Positions 34,620 through 48,700 of a stretch of DNA of 64,000 nt are shown piece by piece. The stretch's first letter is position 1; the number at the start of each line of letters is the position of its first letter. Position numbers and translations under genes: made by a program. Below the pieces are notes generated by a model that did no database searches, was not told where the DNA came from, and saw only the letters and a program-made list of their open reading frames with translations. Origin of the DNA: Pocillopora verrucosa (Eukaryota; Cnidaria; Anthozoa; Scleractinia; Pocilloporidae); contig NC_089313.1 in assembly GCF_036669915.1 (NCBI RefSeq), forward strand, positions 15,069,575 to 15,133,574, written 5' to 3'.

Positions 34620-37445
34620 TTTTCTTGGCTAGTGATTTCGAAGGTATTCAAAATTGGTTATACTCTCCTCGAAGTTAACGAAAAGATACTTATGTGGCTT
34701 TTCTTTTACATGGGCGGCATAATATCATCCAAAATATCAACTTTCGCAAGTAGACGCGCATCTGTTGTCAAGTGAATCGAACGCTCAATTAATATTCACG
34801 CTTAACACGCCGAGATGTAATTAGTATTCATCTGTCAATCAAGTGTATCGGATCAATTTCAAAGGAGTGATAATTTATAGGTTTGTAACAGGCACCTTTC
34901 ACTAATTACCATGTAGTTTTAAGCCAATAAGGTTTACAAGTTTTTTTTAGGTCAGCCACGTAAATCAGGTTTTCTTCTGCCGAGATTTGTTTAACAACCT
35001 AAAGGGATGTAATTACAGTCTCACTCGTTGATGTTATTTTACGTCAGATTTCAACCCAACACGTAGCATCTTTCAAATGATAATTGCAAATCGTAGGCAG
35101 CCACGTTCGGAATGATAAACAAGAAAAGTAGCGGAGAAGCGGAACTCAAAAGGATCGACCTGTAAGAAATTGTTTTGTTTTTGTTTCGTTTGTTTGCTTG
35201 TTTGTTTGTTCCAATGAATTTCAAAAAATTTTCCCGACGGCTGCACCATGCCGCCGCAGTTGAGTCCTAGCATAGACGTAATTTCTGTCAATACAATAGC
35301 CGCACTAAAATGGAAATCTCGTTTCCAAAGAAAGGTCCCCCCGGAAGTAGATATCTTTAGTAAACGAGGAGTAAGACACACGAAAGACCAGTGGCTTTAA
35401 ATGTGCGAGAGCAGCAGCAAACCGATCATTTCATCAATGGTAATCATGCGCTCTGTTGGTTTCACTCTCTGGTTCTAGTTTTTCTAGCCTTCGATACCCA
35501 TCTACTTGTGTCTCCAGTTTAAAGTGGATCTGGAAACAACTCCACCCTCCCCTCCCCTCCCCTCCCCTCCCCTCCCCCCTCCCGTAGTGGGCGTCCAGCA
35601 AAGAAGAAAACCTTAGCAATATCGACTGCTAAATAGTAAGGATGCCTATTAAATGGTAGGCTTTGTGTCTCCTCTTTCTTTTTTATACTTATCTAATGAT
35701 TTCTATATCTGTAATATCTATACCTATTTCTATAAGACCAAAAGGGACTAGAAGAATCAAACGGCTTCCCTTTTTCGTTTTTGTCAAAATAATCACTTTA
35801 GACTGTTTGCTGTGAAATATAATTTGATAAAACAGTGAAAACCATAATTTTTCTTTTAGGCAAATTCATTTCACAGGTACGAAAAATTCAGTCAGCTTAT
35901 GTAAATAGGAAACGACACTCTCGTCAAGTTAGTTCATCTCTTTCAACATTGTAAACTTGGTTTCTAATATAAAATTTAATAATGTGTTACAGTTCCATGA
36001 CACTGATATCATCTCTTCCTTACAAATTATAAAATTCAGCTGCTTTTGGACTGTACTTTTTAATTCAGCGTTCAGAACTCAACAGATGCCAGGAATGACC
36101 CAGTCTTATAATAATCTAACATCGTGCAGAAAGAAATGCACCTGCTCCTGGTAGTTTTTCCGAAAAGTAACCTGAAATTAGCTGCAATTAAGTTTAAACA
36201 AGAGAATAAGAACCGCAGTTTACAATCTCTTGGTTTGAAGAAATCAGTTTGCTTCTGCTGCTAAGTAAGGGAAGATTTCATGTCGATTCAGGCTGAATCC
36301 AGTCTCTCTACGTCAAAAACGAAATAATAAGCAGCCTATCAATGATTAGTGGTTTAGTGCTTTCCTGCGTGAAATCAACCAATGTTCCTCACTAAAAGAT
36401 GGTATCTTTCTCACTTATTGTTAGATGCAGTAATTTACAAAATGCCTTATTGTAATCTGAAATGAAGGGCTAAGATAGCAGTGACAACAACATCCTAAAA
36501 GATGTCATTTAATGTTTTTTTTTCGGTCGTAAACATGTTTTGTAAAGAAGTTATGGTTTTTGGAAAATTTCTTTGTAAACTGAAAATGGTCCATTTGATG
36601 GCCAGAGATCGGATAAAAACGAAGTCTTTCACCGTGTTTGCCGAAATAAAGCTGAGAATGATTTTGCCTTTTAACTAGTTTAATTAACTTATATCAATAA
36701 ACTTTTGAACACTGCAAACGTTTCACACCAAAATTATTGTTCTCCTGACATGAAGGAAATATCATGTTATCATACCTTTTGTCATTTTTCGAGTTAAGAA
36801 TGTAACTTTTGTCATTTTTCATTTGATAAACCGTTAAAGTCGTTAACACAGACAAGGTCTTAGGAAGTTCGTTTACGATCGCCATATATAATTTTTACGC
36901 TTTTCACCAGAATTTTTGAAATTGAGAATATTATGTTCTTTGACTCAGTTGATTGACAGTATGTCGGATGATTTAAAAGGAATCAACTAGTTTATGTCTT
37001 TTAAAAGTTGACTTATCATGCCATCCTATTACGACAGCAGCATTTCACCAATCATTGACCTCTGTTCTAGGCTGCATGGTGCATTTGTTTGAAAAATGAT
37101 GTCGGGAGATGTTTCACTAAATTATTCCGTTTCCTGACACTTGAGAAACACGGAAAGATACATTTGTCAATAGCAGAAATTATCTGACCGATTCTATAAT
37201 CTAAAATTCTCCAATTTCCGTACAAATTGTCAGACGAGGAAAATACTATTGAAATATTGTATAAACATTACGTAAACTTTTAGAAACTGTTGGATGCACT
37301 AAACATTACTTTTTTGTGGCAAGCAGTACTGTTTGGCCAATCTTTTATATCCAAAAGGCTGTCATTGTATTTGTGAATTTTCTTGTGATTTGCTGGCGAC
37401 TGCTTTGATTTCCACTTAAAAAGCATATTGTGGCTTGATTTCACT
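34620..37445. other. Intergenic, upstream of coiled-coil gene; no gene seen
   Basis: The 5' part must hold the promoter of the minus-strand coiled-coil gene. A GTTT simple repeat lies at 35172-35212 and a CTCCC repeat at 35545-35583. Open frames here show no domain. One at 35957-36154 ends with a CxxxCxC stretch but lacks acceptor, signal peptide and partner exons. Confidence 0.5.
35545..35583. repeat. CTCCC pentanucleotide microsatellite
   Basis: About seven CTCCC units in a row, giving strong purine/pyrimidine strand asymmetry. Confidence 0.9.
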
Positions 37446-39175
37446 ATGAAGCGAATCGCCTTTATTCTTCTGACAAATTTGCTCTTGGTGGAAGGTCGCA
37501 AACTCTCCATCTGGGAAGATGAAAAAGAGCGAAAAGCAGATCTTGATGAGAGAGAACGAAGGATGCCTCAGGTTCGTATTGCTTTCAGTTTAAGTCTTCT
37601 GGTAAACAGATAAGGTTAATCAGTATATTCTTTTTATCTCAACAAAGTTTTTCTCGTATGATCGCTTTTATTCGTCTTGCTATGGGCATAAATAATACAC
37701 ACAGAAAATTTCTCGTTGTCTCAACCGAAGAGATTCTATGTCAGTCTGATAGGATAACAAATTCTGTTTTCCCTTATGCTACGACTCTCTAATTCCCCTG
37801 CCACTGTTTACAGTCTTACAACAGCTGGTATTAGATCAAGGTTTAGACTGAAAGGTTTCAAGATAAAATTAAAACGCTGCTTGGTGGAGAAATACCTGTT
37901 TTTATTCCTCAAATCCCGTACATCTTTCAAATACAGACAATTTCTTTGGAGTTAACGAGTACCCTTTCCATAGTCGTGCTTAAAACTGTGATTGCCATTT
38001 GTTCCTCAGCCCTAATACAAAGCACAACAGCATACTAAACTGTTTCTATTCTAAATCATCAATATGTTCCAATGATCGGTTTTACTGAACAGATTTCCTG
38101 GTAAACGGTATTATGGACAAATAATGCTTTAACTTGACGAACGAAAACGTGAGGAGAGGCAGCCTAATCCCCTTAGCCAGAGGCTCGTGTTAAAAACGCC
38201 CGAAAAAATGAAAATGCTATAGTTTATCCTTTGAGTCTTAGGTAATAACTGTAAACTTACTCGTTGTTAGTACTGCAGATCCAACGATGACTGTGGTCAG
38301 TCTGGTTGCTGCTTTGAGTTGACCCACGAGTGTTTTCCGCTAAAAGGAGAAAAAGAGGCGTGTTTGCCGGAGGTATCCAGATGCATACTCTATATAGCTG
38401 CTATTATCTGATTTCCTTACGTTCCATCTTAAATTGTAACGACTTCATTCTTACGGTTAGCTTTTTACATGAATATCTAAAGAAGTGCTGGATTATATTC
38501 GCTTTGTTTTACTTGCGTATGACTTTCGTGTAGAAAACTCCTTTCAACCAATCAGACAGAAAACTGAAAGCAAACGTGTATTAACAGTCACTCATGTTTT
38601 TTGGCTTTGATTCTTGAAGTGTTACGTATATTTTGTCCAAGTTATATCACTGAATCCAGAGAACAGTTATTTTCCATTATAACACGTCCTTTGTGAGTAA
38701 ATCAAGATGTTTGCAGAAGTTTTGTTCTCAACAGTTCAGAGGACGAGCTCTTAAAGCTATATGTTTTATAATTATATTTGACTTATTCAAGAAGTTTATT
38801 GAATTTTGGGGATTCTCGAACTCCTGAGATCTGAACAATCCCCTTCAACTACCACTCTCATGGTGACATTTCCAGTTAACATCCACGATTTACTAAATGT
38901 CACTATTCTTATGAGGTTTCTCACAGAAAATGAGTTTAAATTGTGAGGTTAGATCATATAAGCGTTAATCACTCCTTATAGTGGCCGAAGAACTCTGTTA
39001 TGTTTAGCCAGCAGGCAAATGGTAAACTGAGTTTAATAATTTCTTTTTTTTCTCTCCCCAGTCCTGTCCATGCAAGCCAGGTCTCTCGTGTACTCCTATC
39101 GGAAAGTACCCAGGTCAATCGTTTTACCAATGCTTGAAACCCAAAATTCAGCACGACCCCGCTAACATGGCCTGA
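37446..39175 (+). CDS. Secreted 10-cysteine protein A (Dickkopf Cys2/prokineticin-like)
   Basis: Exons 37446-37571, 38271-38372 and 39062-39175 give 113 residues. Exon 1 encodes a signal peptide (MKRIAFILLTNLLLVEG), then a charged pro-region ending in RERR, a likely convertase site. Exons 2-3 carry ten cysteines: C-x6-C-x4-CC-x6-C-x9-C-x4-C-x-C-x5-C-x13-C. This matches the colipase-like fold of prokineticins and of the second cysteine domain of Dickkopf. The CPC plus GLSC pair in exon 3 is close to prokineticin. The exon 2 acceptor at 38270 was chosen because the next AG (38268 context TGCAG) shifts into a stop. The exon 1 donor GTTCGT is weak. Poly(A) signal at 39186-39191. Likely a secreted ligand or antagonist; receptor unknown. 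Confidence 0.8.
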
Positions 39176-40253
39176 CCTGCCGAACAATAAAGCGCACTCC
39201 ACATCTGTCTGTTTCATTCAGATATGTATTAATAAATGTGAAAATCGATGACGAAAAGAATTAATTGTATGGGTGTCTATACAAATACTTTATTTATCTG
39301 GTGTAAATCTGCCAGCGTTCTATACAAAATATCGTCGATTGCTATTCATTCCATCTGGCAAAACTAGATATTTCACGTTGTTATGCAAATTCTCGAAGTG
39401 GGCACAAACCTTTGGCCTCTGGTGGTCCAAAGTCCAAGGGTTCTAAATTTAGAATCAAGCTTTAGTCAGGGATCTGAATAACAACCTCGAAGTTTCAGGA
39501 GTAGAGTCTCTGATCAGTTGTCCGATGTGTTTGAAGTCAGTCTCTTGATTCGACCAGCAATGGCCCGAGCTGTTTTTATCAATTGATACGATGAAATTTG
39601 GGATTTACAATGCATGTATAAATCCCCTTTTCTGAGCCACTGCCAGTCGGAGGCAAAGTCTTTACGGAAAGGCTACGTAATTAGATGTTTCCTTTGTTCG
39701 GAATGGAAAAACGCCGACGAAGCGAAAACAATCGTTGGAGTGCTTTCTTTCTAGTCCTTGCAGATCAGTGATCGAAAAAGAGTGCAAAAGATAGTAGACC
39801 TTGACTGTGGTAAACGAATTAGTAAGATGGGAATAATATTAAGCCTGGGAAGACATAGTTTATTTTTTTGCCACCTTTAGAACCGTAAAGGTGTTCATCA
39901 ACGTCCCTGGATCATAATCCTGAAACGATCTCCAAGCTCTCAAAATGCGAGTTCTCCGTAACTCTCTTCTAAAGAGAAGTGTATGTATATGTATAGCTGC
40001 CAAATAAAATTCGTTTACACAAAAAAGGCTCATCTCATTGAAAACCGGTGATTTCGCTTTTCCTTTCGATTCTTTACCTGTCTACGTTACAATTAGATTA
40101 AACTGATGTGTTCAAATAATTTGCAGCGGTTTTTCGGAATCCAATGATGGCCACGCCCCCCGAATTTGTTATTTTCCACATGGTCAGTAAGTAGAAAAAC
40201 AGCTTCAAAATTATTCATCAGGAAGATAGTTTTCATCCGCGAAAAGGACAAAC
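39176..40253. other. Intergenic between cysteine-rich genes A and B
   Basis: Holds the 3' flank of gene A and the promoter of gene B. No exon or repeat recognised. Confidence 0.4.
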
Positions 40254-41678
40254 ATGAAGGTGCTGGCAGCAGTTTTAGTTTGCTTATTTATTCTGAAAAC
40301 GTCGTCTGAGGAAATTCAACACTCAGCCGCACACGATAGACAGAAACGTCTAAATCTACCTGATATAGATGTAAGTTAGTTTACTTTTATAGCTCTAGTT
40401 CTATTACCCTTGAGACCTTTTTTCAACTTATTCTGGATACATAACCTACAAATAAAATTATGTTAACTCGACATCAATTTTCCAGAGAGCGGTGTCAGCT
40501 GATTTTAATTAATTTTTCCAAACGTTTTCAAGAACTTCGGGCGAAAGTATTTTAATTAATGTAACACAATTACGATGTTCTTTCAGACACAGCACAACTC
40601 CTTGTCCCTAGTCCTTATCTGGTTTGAGCCTTACAGCAATCAATGCCTTACAGTACACCACAACTGTGAAGACATTAGAGCGTTGCTTCAGTTCTAAATT
40701 ATAAAAGTATAGCCAGTTTGGGCAATAGAGCACACAGTTGAATAACCATACTGTTTATTCTAGATTTGGATAAATTAATTAGATTAAGAAATTCTCATTT
40801 TTAGGCCAAAATAAAGTGTACGTTGAGTTCTTCAGAGAAACTTGAAATGCAATTATTAAATTACTGTTTCTCCCTTCCTCAGATCTGTGACACTGATGCA
40901 GATTGTGGCAATGAGCGTTGCTGTATTAAATATCTTGGTATTTGTGCCCACAAAAGGGGGTTGGAAGAGTCCTGTAACTTTTCGGTATGAGTGCGAGGAT
41001 CAATTTTTATTATGTGAGCTAATATGAGGAAAGAAAGGATTAGCTAAATGAAATCTGATTGGCCACGCGGAGATTTGGATATTACGTTTTTCAATCAGAG
41101 AAAACATTTTTATTAGCTACAGTTACTGGGTGTTTAAGTCCTCTTTCTCAATTTATTACTAAACACTCGCATTTTTGAAGTTTTGACAAATTTATACTGT
41201 TTCCATTTTTCGGTAGAAGTGGATTTAATGCTTCAAGAAGAGAGGACTGTCACGTCTTCATTCGGATTTTTAATATGACTTTGTAACAATGCCCAAAATA
41301 AAATACATGGTACAGTGTAGGACAGGCGTTTCAAATCACACTTCATTGATTTGATGGCATGAGACACTTTTCTGTGTTACCCATGAATTAAACACGATGT
41401 TTAAATTCCCAGACTAAAATGACCATATTGATTGCTAGTTTGAAAGTGATAAACAACGACATTGTAAATGGTCGCGTACGTGCATCATAAGTTTGGTAAG
41501 ATGCGCATATTATGTGGGATTGAGCTGTGATTTCATCTCGATTTCGTAATTAAATATGATTCCCTTTGTTTTATCATAGCAATACCACGGATGTGGGTGC
41601 AAATCCGGGCTGTTCTGTCAGGTGGCAAAGTGTCTTGGTAGTTTAAAATACTATCGCTGTCTTCCACTTCTTCAGTAG
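40254..41678 (+). CDS. Secreted 10-cysteine-type protein B (Dickkopf Cys2/prokineticin-like)
   Basis: Exons 40254-40370, 40883-40984 and 41580-41678 give 105 residues. Signal peptide MKVLAAVLVCLFILKTSS, a short pro-region ending in DRQKR, then the cysteine domain: CDTDADCGNERCC in exon 2 and GCGCKSGLFC in exon 3, with the last cysteine in YYRC. One extra cysteine (in AKC) lies between the ninth and last. Exon phases are all 0, as in genes A, C and D, so the whole family shares one gene structure. Poly(A) signal 41756-41761. It is head-to-tail with A and C, consistent with tandem duplication. Confidence 0.85.
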
Positions 41679-42935
41679 AAACATCCGTTGATAAAGCACG
41701 CCGTGAATTCAGATGCTGTTCATATGCGGACTGAAAAATGTTATCACCGATGCGAAATAAAATTTTTCAGAAAGGAAGAGAGTTACTCATCGTATTCCAA
41801 TATAAACAGAGGCTATATACCATTACATGACCTGTTTCTAACTGTTTCCCTGACACCATGATTCGGGGCAGAGCAGTGGCGGGGGGGGGAAGGGTTGTAG
41901 AGGGTTGTTATCTACCTTGTCTGTTCTTCGATTTATTTTTTCTTAAGAAACCTTTGTTGTCAAATTTATCTTAGAGGTGCAGCAAAAGATTTAACACTGA
42001 ACTCTATCCTGCGGGTTTTTTTAAACTTATTCTTAACCAGCGGCAAATACTTCTAAGTACAACAATGTTGGTGAACAGTTGAGTTAAAAAAAAAAAGGAA
42101 ATGTCAGGTTGAATCTGAATGAATAGAAATTACAAAATTTTTGACTTCAAAAAAAAAAAAGGCGAAGGCAGGCATTGTCACTTAAAGCAAAACTCAATTT
42201 TTTAATCCATGAAAAGAAACTTGTAGTTGTTCAAATAAAGCACAGCTGATAACAGTGAAATCTTTCAGCTTAGCGTTATTCATTTCTTGCGAACAAAAAG
42301 ATTCTATTGAGCAAACCTCGAAGGAAGTGTCCCAATTCGGAAAGTGAAACAAAAGCAGTGTGGTAAAGCAAGAATACTGATCATCAAAACAAACAATATT
42401 TGATTTTCCTAGAAACTGAATGCCTATAATTAGTACTCGTTTCATAGCTATTCATATCAAGATAAACGTTCTTTTCAATAGGCAAGTTAGTCTTTTGAGA
42501 CAACATTGACACAGAAGCGCAGCTGAAATACTGGTACATTTTGGGAAGATGGACAATGTTTTGTGTTCGAATTGAATCTATCTTGAATGCAAAACAGCAC
42601 TGACATTTTTTAACGTACAAAATGTCAGAAATATCTTATATTGTTCCTTTTTTTCACGACTTTTACGTTCAGCTCTGTATAAAACTCGTTTAAAAGAAAT
42701 ATATCTTAGGTTTGTTGTAGATGGCGCTAAATTCTACATTGTGTACCAACATGTAGCTGTTGCAACAGAAATGAATTCTTTTGTCTCCCGAGTGACGCAA
42801 TCTGATAACGAAACCAAGCTTTGTAAACAAGCATTTCTTTCTATTTATAAGAGAGTTGAGACGACAAAAAAAGGCATAAATCGGTTGTAGATTTGTTATC
42901 TTTGGCATCAAGAACCATTTGAAAAAAAAGGAAAA
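41679..42935. other. Intergenic between cysteine-rich genes B and C
   Basis: Contains a G-run at 41881-41889 and A-runs near 42087 and 42151. No exon recognised; the open frames at 42194-42620 have no support. Confidence 0.4.
42842..42850 (+). promoter_or_regulatory. TATA-like box of cysteine-rich gene C
   Basis: TATTTATAA lies 86-94 bp upstream of the ATG at 42936, in an acceptable position for a core promoter with a short 5' UTR. Confidence 0.35.
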
Positions 42936-44392
42936 ATGAAGGTCTTGGCTGGACTTCTTTTGTTTGTGGCTTTCACTGCCAGCTATAAAATCCCAGACGA
43001 GCAAGAAAGAGAAAAGCGGTTTATATTCGGGGTAAATAGTTTTCATTTTAAAGAACATCGTCTCTTCTTGAAAAACTCCTTTTGCTGATCAAAAGGATAT
43101 TTAGGGTTTTCATGTTAAAATAAATCACCACTCCAAAACTAGCTTGATACACTCGTTAACGGTTTTTCCTTTGATTGTCAGGGAACGGTGAGAAACCGAT
43201 AAACCCATTGCATTAAGCGCCATTACGATCTGATGCGAAAATAATCAAAAGTGCAAAGTGTCTGAATTCAAACGAACCAAAAATTTAAATTTTTCATAAA
43301 TTTACTCTTTGATGACAAAAACATCTTCATACTTCCGTTTTTCCTCTTTTTTTGTTCTTCTTTTTCAACTCCTCTTAGAAATGCGACGCGGACACGGATT
43401 GCGGTGTCGAACGCTGCTGCAGTGTAATTGGAACATGCCACAACAAGAGAGGCTTGAACCAGTCATGTAACTTTAGTGTAAGTGATTTATTCAAGATCTA
43501 TAAGTGAAGACAGTTTTGTGAGTTTTTTGTGTGTGTAAAGATAAATCCCAAACGAGGAAAAAAAACATACTCATTTTGTAGGATTTGAATTCATCATCCG
43601 CAGTAATCTCAGTTTGCATTCCTCGATCGCTTATCAGTTTAATCAATACAATATAATTTGAAGACAGTTGATATCTTTTAGATTTTTAATGAAATCCTCC
43701 TCTTCGCCACTTCACCTCTCAAAGACAATTCTTCTTCCCCCATTTCTTTCTAAATTTTAATAAACTGCCGGATCGGAAAAATGAATTTACCTTCAAAGTA
43801 GGGAAAAGTTTTTCCTTTTTTTACAGTATCAGTGTTCACAAATGTTCGCGTGAATCATTTCGAGCTACGTGTGATTCAAGCTAGTGGTTGTAGTATGGGT
43901 CCAATACTTCAAAATCAAGGGCGGGAAAAGCAATAAATTCATACCATTATTATCAAGGACAAGGAAAATTAGAGAGAGGCCTAGTTGTTCGTAGAGCGCA
44001 TAAGTCATAACAAAACGTGCGGCGCAATTCACCCTTTAAACAAACCTAACTTTAACCCGGATTGAGATGTTTTTTAAAAGTGATTTACCCAGAGCTTCTC
44101 AGCATCTGCTTGCTGCACTGAGTTTTGGAGACCAGATAAAATAGCACGACCCATCGCCGCTTAAATTCTGCAGGCACACAAACGATTATGAAAGCGTAGC
44201 CTGATTAATGATCAACTTTTTTTTGCTGTAGGGCATTCTTATCTGTTGTTAAACATTTTGTAGGGACTCCACAAGTGTGGTTGCAAATCCGGTTTGACAT
44301 GTCAGCCAGTTTTTTCCATCGGATCACTTCCCATTTACCATCGCTGCAAACCGGCGCCAACTGAGGAGCCAGGCTCCGGTGACTTACAGTGA
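42936..44392 (+). CDS. Secreted 10-cysteine protein C (Dickkopf Cys2/prokineticin-like)
   Basis: Exons 42936-43031, 43379-43477 and 44264-44392 give 107 residues. Signal peptide MKVLAGLLLFVAFTAS, pro-region ending in EREKR, then CDADTDCGVERCC and KCGCKSGLTC, the last cysteine in YHRC and an acidic Pro/Gly tail. Ten cysteines with the same spacing as A and B. N-terminus and exon 2 are closest to B. It is the parent of the broken copy at 61842-63243, about 18.85 kb away. Poly(A) signal at 44413-44418. Confidence 0.87.
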
Positions 44393-45170
44393 GAGGATGG
44401 TTCTTAGTTTGAAATAAACGGGATCCAAGAAACATTATCGCGAGAACTTTTGTTTACACTCTTCAATGGTACTATAGACTGCTTAGCAAGGGAAGAGGGG
44501 CTTTTCATAATCCAATCTATTAGACAAAGAATCATCAAAAATAGATTTTTGGCGCGTCAGTTACTGTGCAGACAAATCTAGCGGGCACTAAAATAACCCT
44601 ATGTTTACCTTTTTGCACTCGAATTAGCGGCGCTAAAGGTGTTTATTCGAAAGGGAAGAGTCAGAGGGAGGTCGAAATCGGATTTCAAATTTCGGCTCCA
44701 GGATGACATTGTCTATGTTTTAAATTTATCGAGAAATTGAAACATCAAAGAGCATCATGGGACGGTAGCTTCAGGGATGGGTTCAAGAATTTGGAGGAAT
44801 ACATGGGGAAGGCCTTACAAACTGACCTTTCATCGCTAAATCGATGACTATTAATAACTGTATGTTGAAAATACTGGGTTGGTCCCAAGAGCAAAATAGG
44901 GAATAAAGTAATACAATTCTCAAGGGTTCAAATGATCGAAACAATAATTCTCATGAAAACGTCGCGTTGGCTATCGACTAACCTTTTGCGCCATTCAAAT
45001 TACTCCATGAGAACCAATCCACTCAGTTCCATACCCTCACCACACTTTGGTTTTGACCCGCCTTGCATGTAGGGAAATGGAATATTTGCTTTTTGGTCCG
45101 ATGGTATTAAGCTTGAGCAGTAGTTAAACGTATAAATGTACCATAAGGGACTCGAATCAGAAAATCAGAA
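43012..45170 (+). repeat. Segmental duplication, copy 1 (contains gene C exons 2-3)
   Basis: Matches 61842-64000 through introns, exons and 3' flank, with offset drifting between 18,831 and 18,876 bp because of small indels. The left edge falls inside exon 1 of gene C, and the right edge of copy 2 lies beyond the window. Confidence 0.85.
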
Positions 45171-45761
45171 ACAGTGTCAATCATACTACCTCTTTAATGA
45201 TTCAGTTTCTAATCAATTCAACAATCATTTTACATTTTATGCATACATTTTATTTTTAGAAAACTCCTTGATATGTAATAACAAACAACAATTAAGCTGC
45301 CCATGATACCCTAACTTTATACAAGTTTAGCTGATTACGATAAGATACGAGCTGCAAACTAACATCCGTTGATTATGAGACATAACTCTGATCATTAAAA
45401 GAACGTAATTGTCTGTGTAGTGCAAATCCTACTTTTCGATGTAACAAGTTGCAGTGATTCTAGTTTGTGTGTTGTTAAATTGGAATGAGCCAAGCAAGCA
45501 AAATTCACCATTATGCGAGGTTTCTGGGAAAAAAATAATGAAAGGTGTTCTTTGACAAATGAGGTTATCACCAAGCCCGTTTTTCTCGCTTTAAGCTAAA
45601 ATTAGAGTTTTACAAGGAAGCCTTATGTTTCTGTGATACGTTTCTTTGAAGGAAAAATGATCACAACTAGTCGTGCAATAATAGGGATTTTTTTCTATGT
45701 TATTAGCAATAATCAATGAGAGAAGGTTTGTGGCTTGTAATGATAGTGACAGCAAACCATT
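44393..45761. other. Intergenic; left part belongs to the segmental duplication
   Basis: 44393 to about 45170 matches 63244-64000 closely (for example AATCTAGCGGGCACTAAAA in both). The rest up to 45761 shows no exon. Confidence 0.6.
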
Positions 45762-48700
45762 TTAGTTACTACAACACGGTGAGATAACCGGTAAGGCATC
45801 AAAAGAAGCTCGTAAATTCTTTGGACAGTTGCTGCGGTAATTGTTAAAAGCAACGTGCAGATTCTTCACATAGGGCTTGTTGTTCAACTTTTTCAGTTCG
45901 TGTGCTGAAAATGAAAGGAAAAAATAAATTTCTATAACAAACAACGAACACAACTAAAATGACGCGTGAAGCGGGAACGTTTATGTCGCTTCCACTTAAC
46001 CTTTGATAAAATTTTTGACCCTCTTTATTTATTCTGTGATTATGCATGAGACTTCCAGAGTAATTCGCAAAGTTTCAATTACACAATTAATTATACAAAA
46101 CCAAACCATGCCATAGTAGAAATTTTGAAGGCAAGTTCAGACATGAGCTAAGGTTGTTCTTTCGTGGTATAACGAAACTATTGTTGTCTTAACCTTTGTC
46201 GTCCTGTCTGAAGTAACACCCTATTATTTTCACTATTAAATAAAAAACTTTTGACTCTCATTTCTTTCTTATTGACAGTTTTCACAAATTTCCCTTGAAT
46301 ATTAAACCCTCTGCATTCAAGCCCTTTTGACTGGCTCTGAACATATGCGCCTAGACGATGTCCTTTTTTGAAAACTGAAAATGTTAGCCCAGGGGAAAAT
46401 TTCCCTGAAATTTACGATATTAAAATGACGGACTCGACGTAAGCACCCGGCAACCCAGTAAGGTAAGCTTATAGCATCTAGCGGACCAATAATGCCAGAG
46501 CTTACCCCGATAGAAGCGAATAAGATAATTGCAAGTCCGGAGCTCCTGAACGGATTTTACCCTTCCAGTTTTAGTTTCCAGACAGTTTACAGAAACCCAA
46601 TGATATTATTGGCGCTTGTAGGAGAGAGGCACTGTTAATTAATATCTAATCTTGAGCACAACTCAGTCAAACTTAATAGGACATGAACCCAACCTCTTGA
46701 TCGGGAGTGAAGCGTGCTACCAATAGGCTCAACATTGTACAAGACTGGTCCAAATACATTCCAGCGACAATAGCTATACGTGAACAAAGCTACCATGTCT
46801 CATTGACGTGCAGTTGTTATGAAGTAGTAGGTTTTTCGACATGATAAATAATTCTGAAAGACTTCGACTCAAAGCTCATTACCTGTCTTTTTATGATCTT
46901 TGTTCTTCTTGTTTTCTGCCTTGATTATCCTGATATCCTTTACGTACTTCTGGAAACCCTCACCAACTTTATCCATGAAATCGAGAAGCTTTTCCTCTTC
47001 CTCTTCCTCCTCCTCAGTCAAAAGCCCAGAATCATTTGAGAGTTGATCAGTTTCATTATTCACTTTGTTACCTTCCAAACACCAAAGAACAGATGTGATG
47101 AATTTGTTAATTATCCTCAATTTTCTTCATGTTATGACTGTAAGGATATTAGAACGAATGAGGTTTAACTTTGCTCTCAGTTTACGTTCACTGCTGATGC
47201 TCAACTGAAGTTACCACAAAGACAAAGAGGTTTTCAAAGGGATTCACCTTTTTTAAAGTGAAACGGACCTTCACCTAACCAGTTTGTCCCATAATATGGC
47301 TGTATCAGATAAATTAAAATAAGAAAATGGGAGTTGAAGAAAATAATAGGAAAAGAAACAAATCGCGGGCAACTGGGTTTGTGTGCTCGCCCAATAGACT
47401 CCCAAGATCTAATGATCCCCATTAATCTATAAGAAAAATGTTTCAACCTAACCTCTATCATTTTGAATACATTTGAAGCCTTTAAGTGGAAGTAATGTGG
47501 TCAGAATCATCTGAAATGTAGTATGGTGTAGTTTTGCGCTTAAATAGTTTACTTTATTGTAGTGGTGTGCAGTGTGGTGTGGTGTGGTGTGGTGCAGTGT
47601 GGTGTGGTTTAGTGTGCTGTTGTGTGGTGTAGTGTGATGTGGTGTAGTGTGATGTGGTGTAGTGTGATGCGGTGTTGTGTGCTGTGGTGTTGTGTGCTAT
47701 AGTGTAGTGTTGTGATGCGGTGAAGTGTTTTATGGCGTAATGTAGTGTAATGTTTGCAATAAAAAGTGCAATGAAATGTATTTTGGTGTAGTGTAGTGTA
47801 GTGTGGCGTAATGTAGTGTAATGTTTTGCATTGAAATGCACCGTAGTTACTTACCTTCTTTTTTGACAGCGGTAGCTTGTAATTGGTTCTCTTCATAGTA
47901 CTCTTCAGCTGCCTGTTGTTGGATTGAAGTACGTCTTATTTCTCCCGTAGCCTCAAATTAAGATTATTATTTGCATTTTTTTGCATTAAGTTACGTTTGC
48001 TTAATTGTTGAATGGTTGGTCAATTATATAGACTATGGAGCTATAACTGACTCAGTAGATCGAACTCAATTACATTGTTAGCATTAACCTACACTGTTAT
48101 ATTCTTCCCACCTCATTAAAATGTAACGGTAATATTTTCCATTTTCCTGCGTCCGTGCTTTGACTAAAATCTGATGCCCTAATTAATCAGCAATGCGTAT
48201 AGTGATACGAATGTACAGAGGCACATTTAGGTGTTTTTCGATAAGAAGTATCCTCAACCTTGACAAAAAAAATCAGATCTTTCCTTTACCAACCTCAAGA
48301 CTGCATGTGGCCACTGGTATGGCACAATTTTTATGGCATTAAAAAGAACTAGAGGTTGCATAATAACGCTAGAAGGTAGTGTTGCAGAAAATTTGTCTCA
48401 CATACAAAACTGAAAACCTGCCGCTTCCCACATATTAATGTGTACCCTATTCCAGAAGAGGAAGAGCATATTGTCTAATTGACATTCAAACAATAATTAA
48501 ATGGTAACAAATAATAATATCAACAATTATAATAATGACAACAGTCGTAATATAGTGACAGCTTAAAGGGGGTAGCTGAAAACCTGCCGCATCCCAGATA
48601 TTAATGAATACCCTATTCCACAAGAGGAAGAGCGTATTGTCTAATTGACATTCAAACAATAATTAAATGGTAACAAATAATAATATCAACAATTATAATA

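Noticed and set aside
35957-36154. Open frame ending in SCRKKCTCSW, reminiscent of exon 3 of the cysteine-rich family
   Set aside because: Only three cysteines, no GLxC, no acceptor or partner exons; chance similarity is more likely.
46675-46735. Possible functional tRNA gene
   Set aside because: The acceptor stem does not pair and box A is degraded; kept only as a tRNA-like remnant.
47554-47896. His/Thr-rich open frames in the minisatellite
   Set aside because: Product of the GTGTG/GTGAT repeat; no start context. The true exon 2 of the minus-strand gene overlaps only the right edge in another frame.
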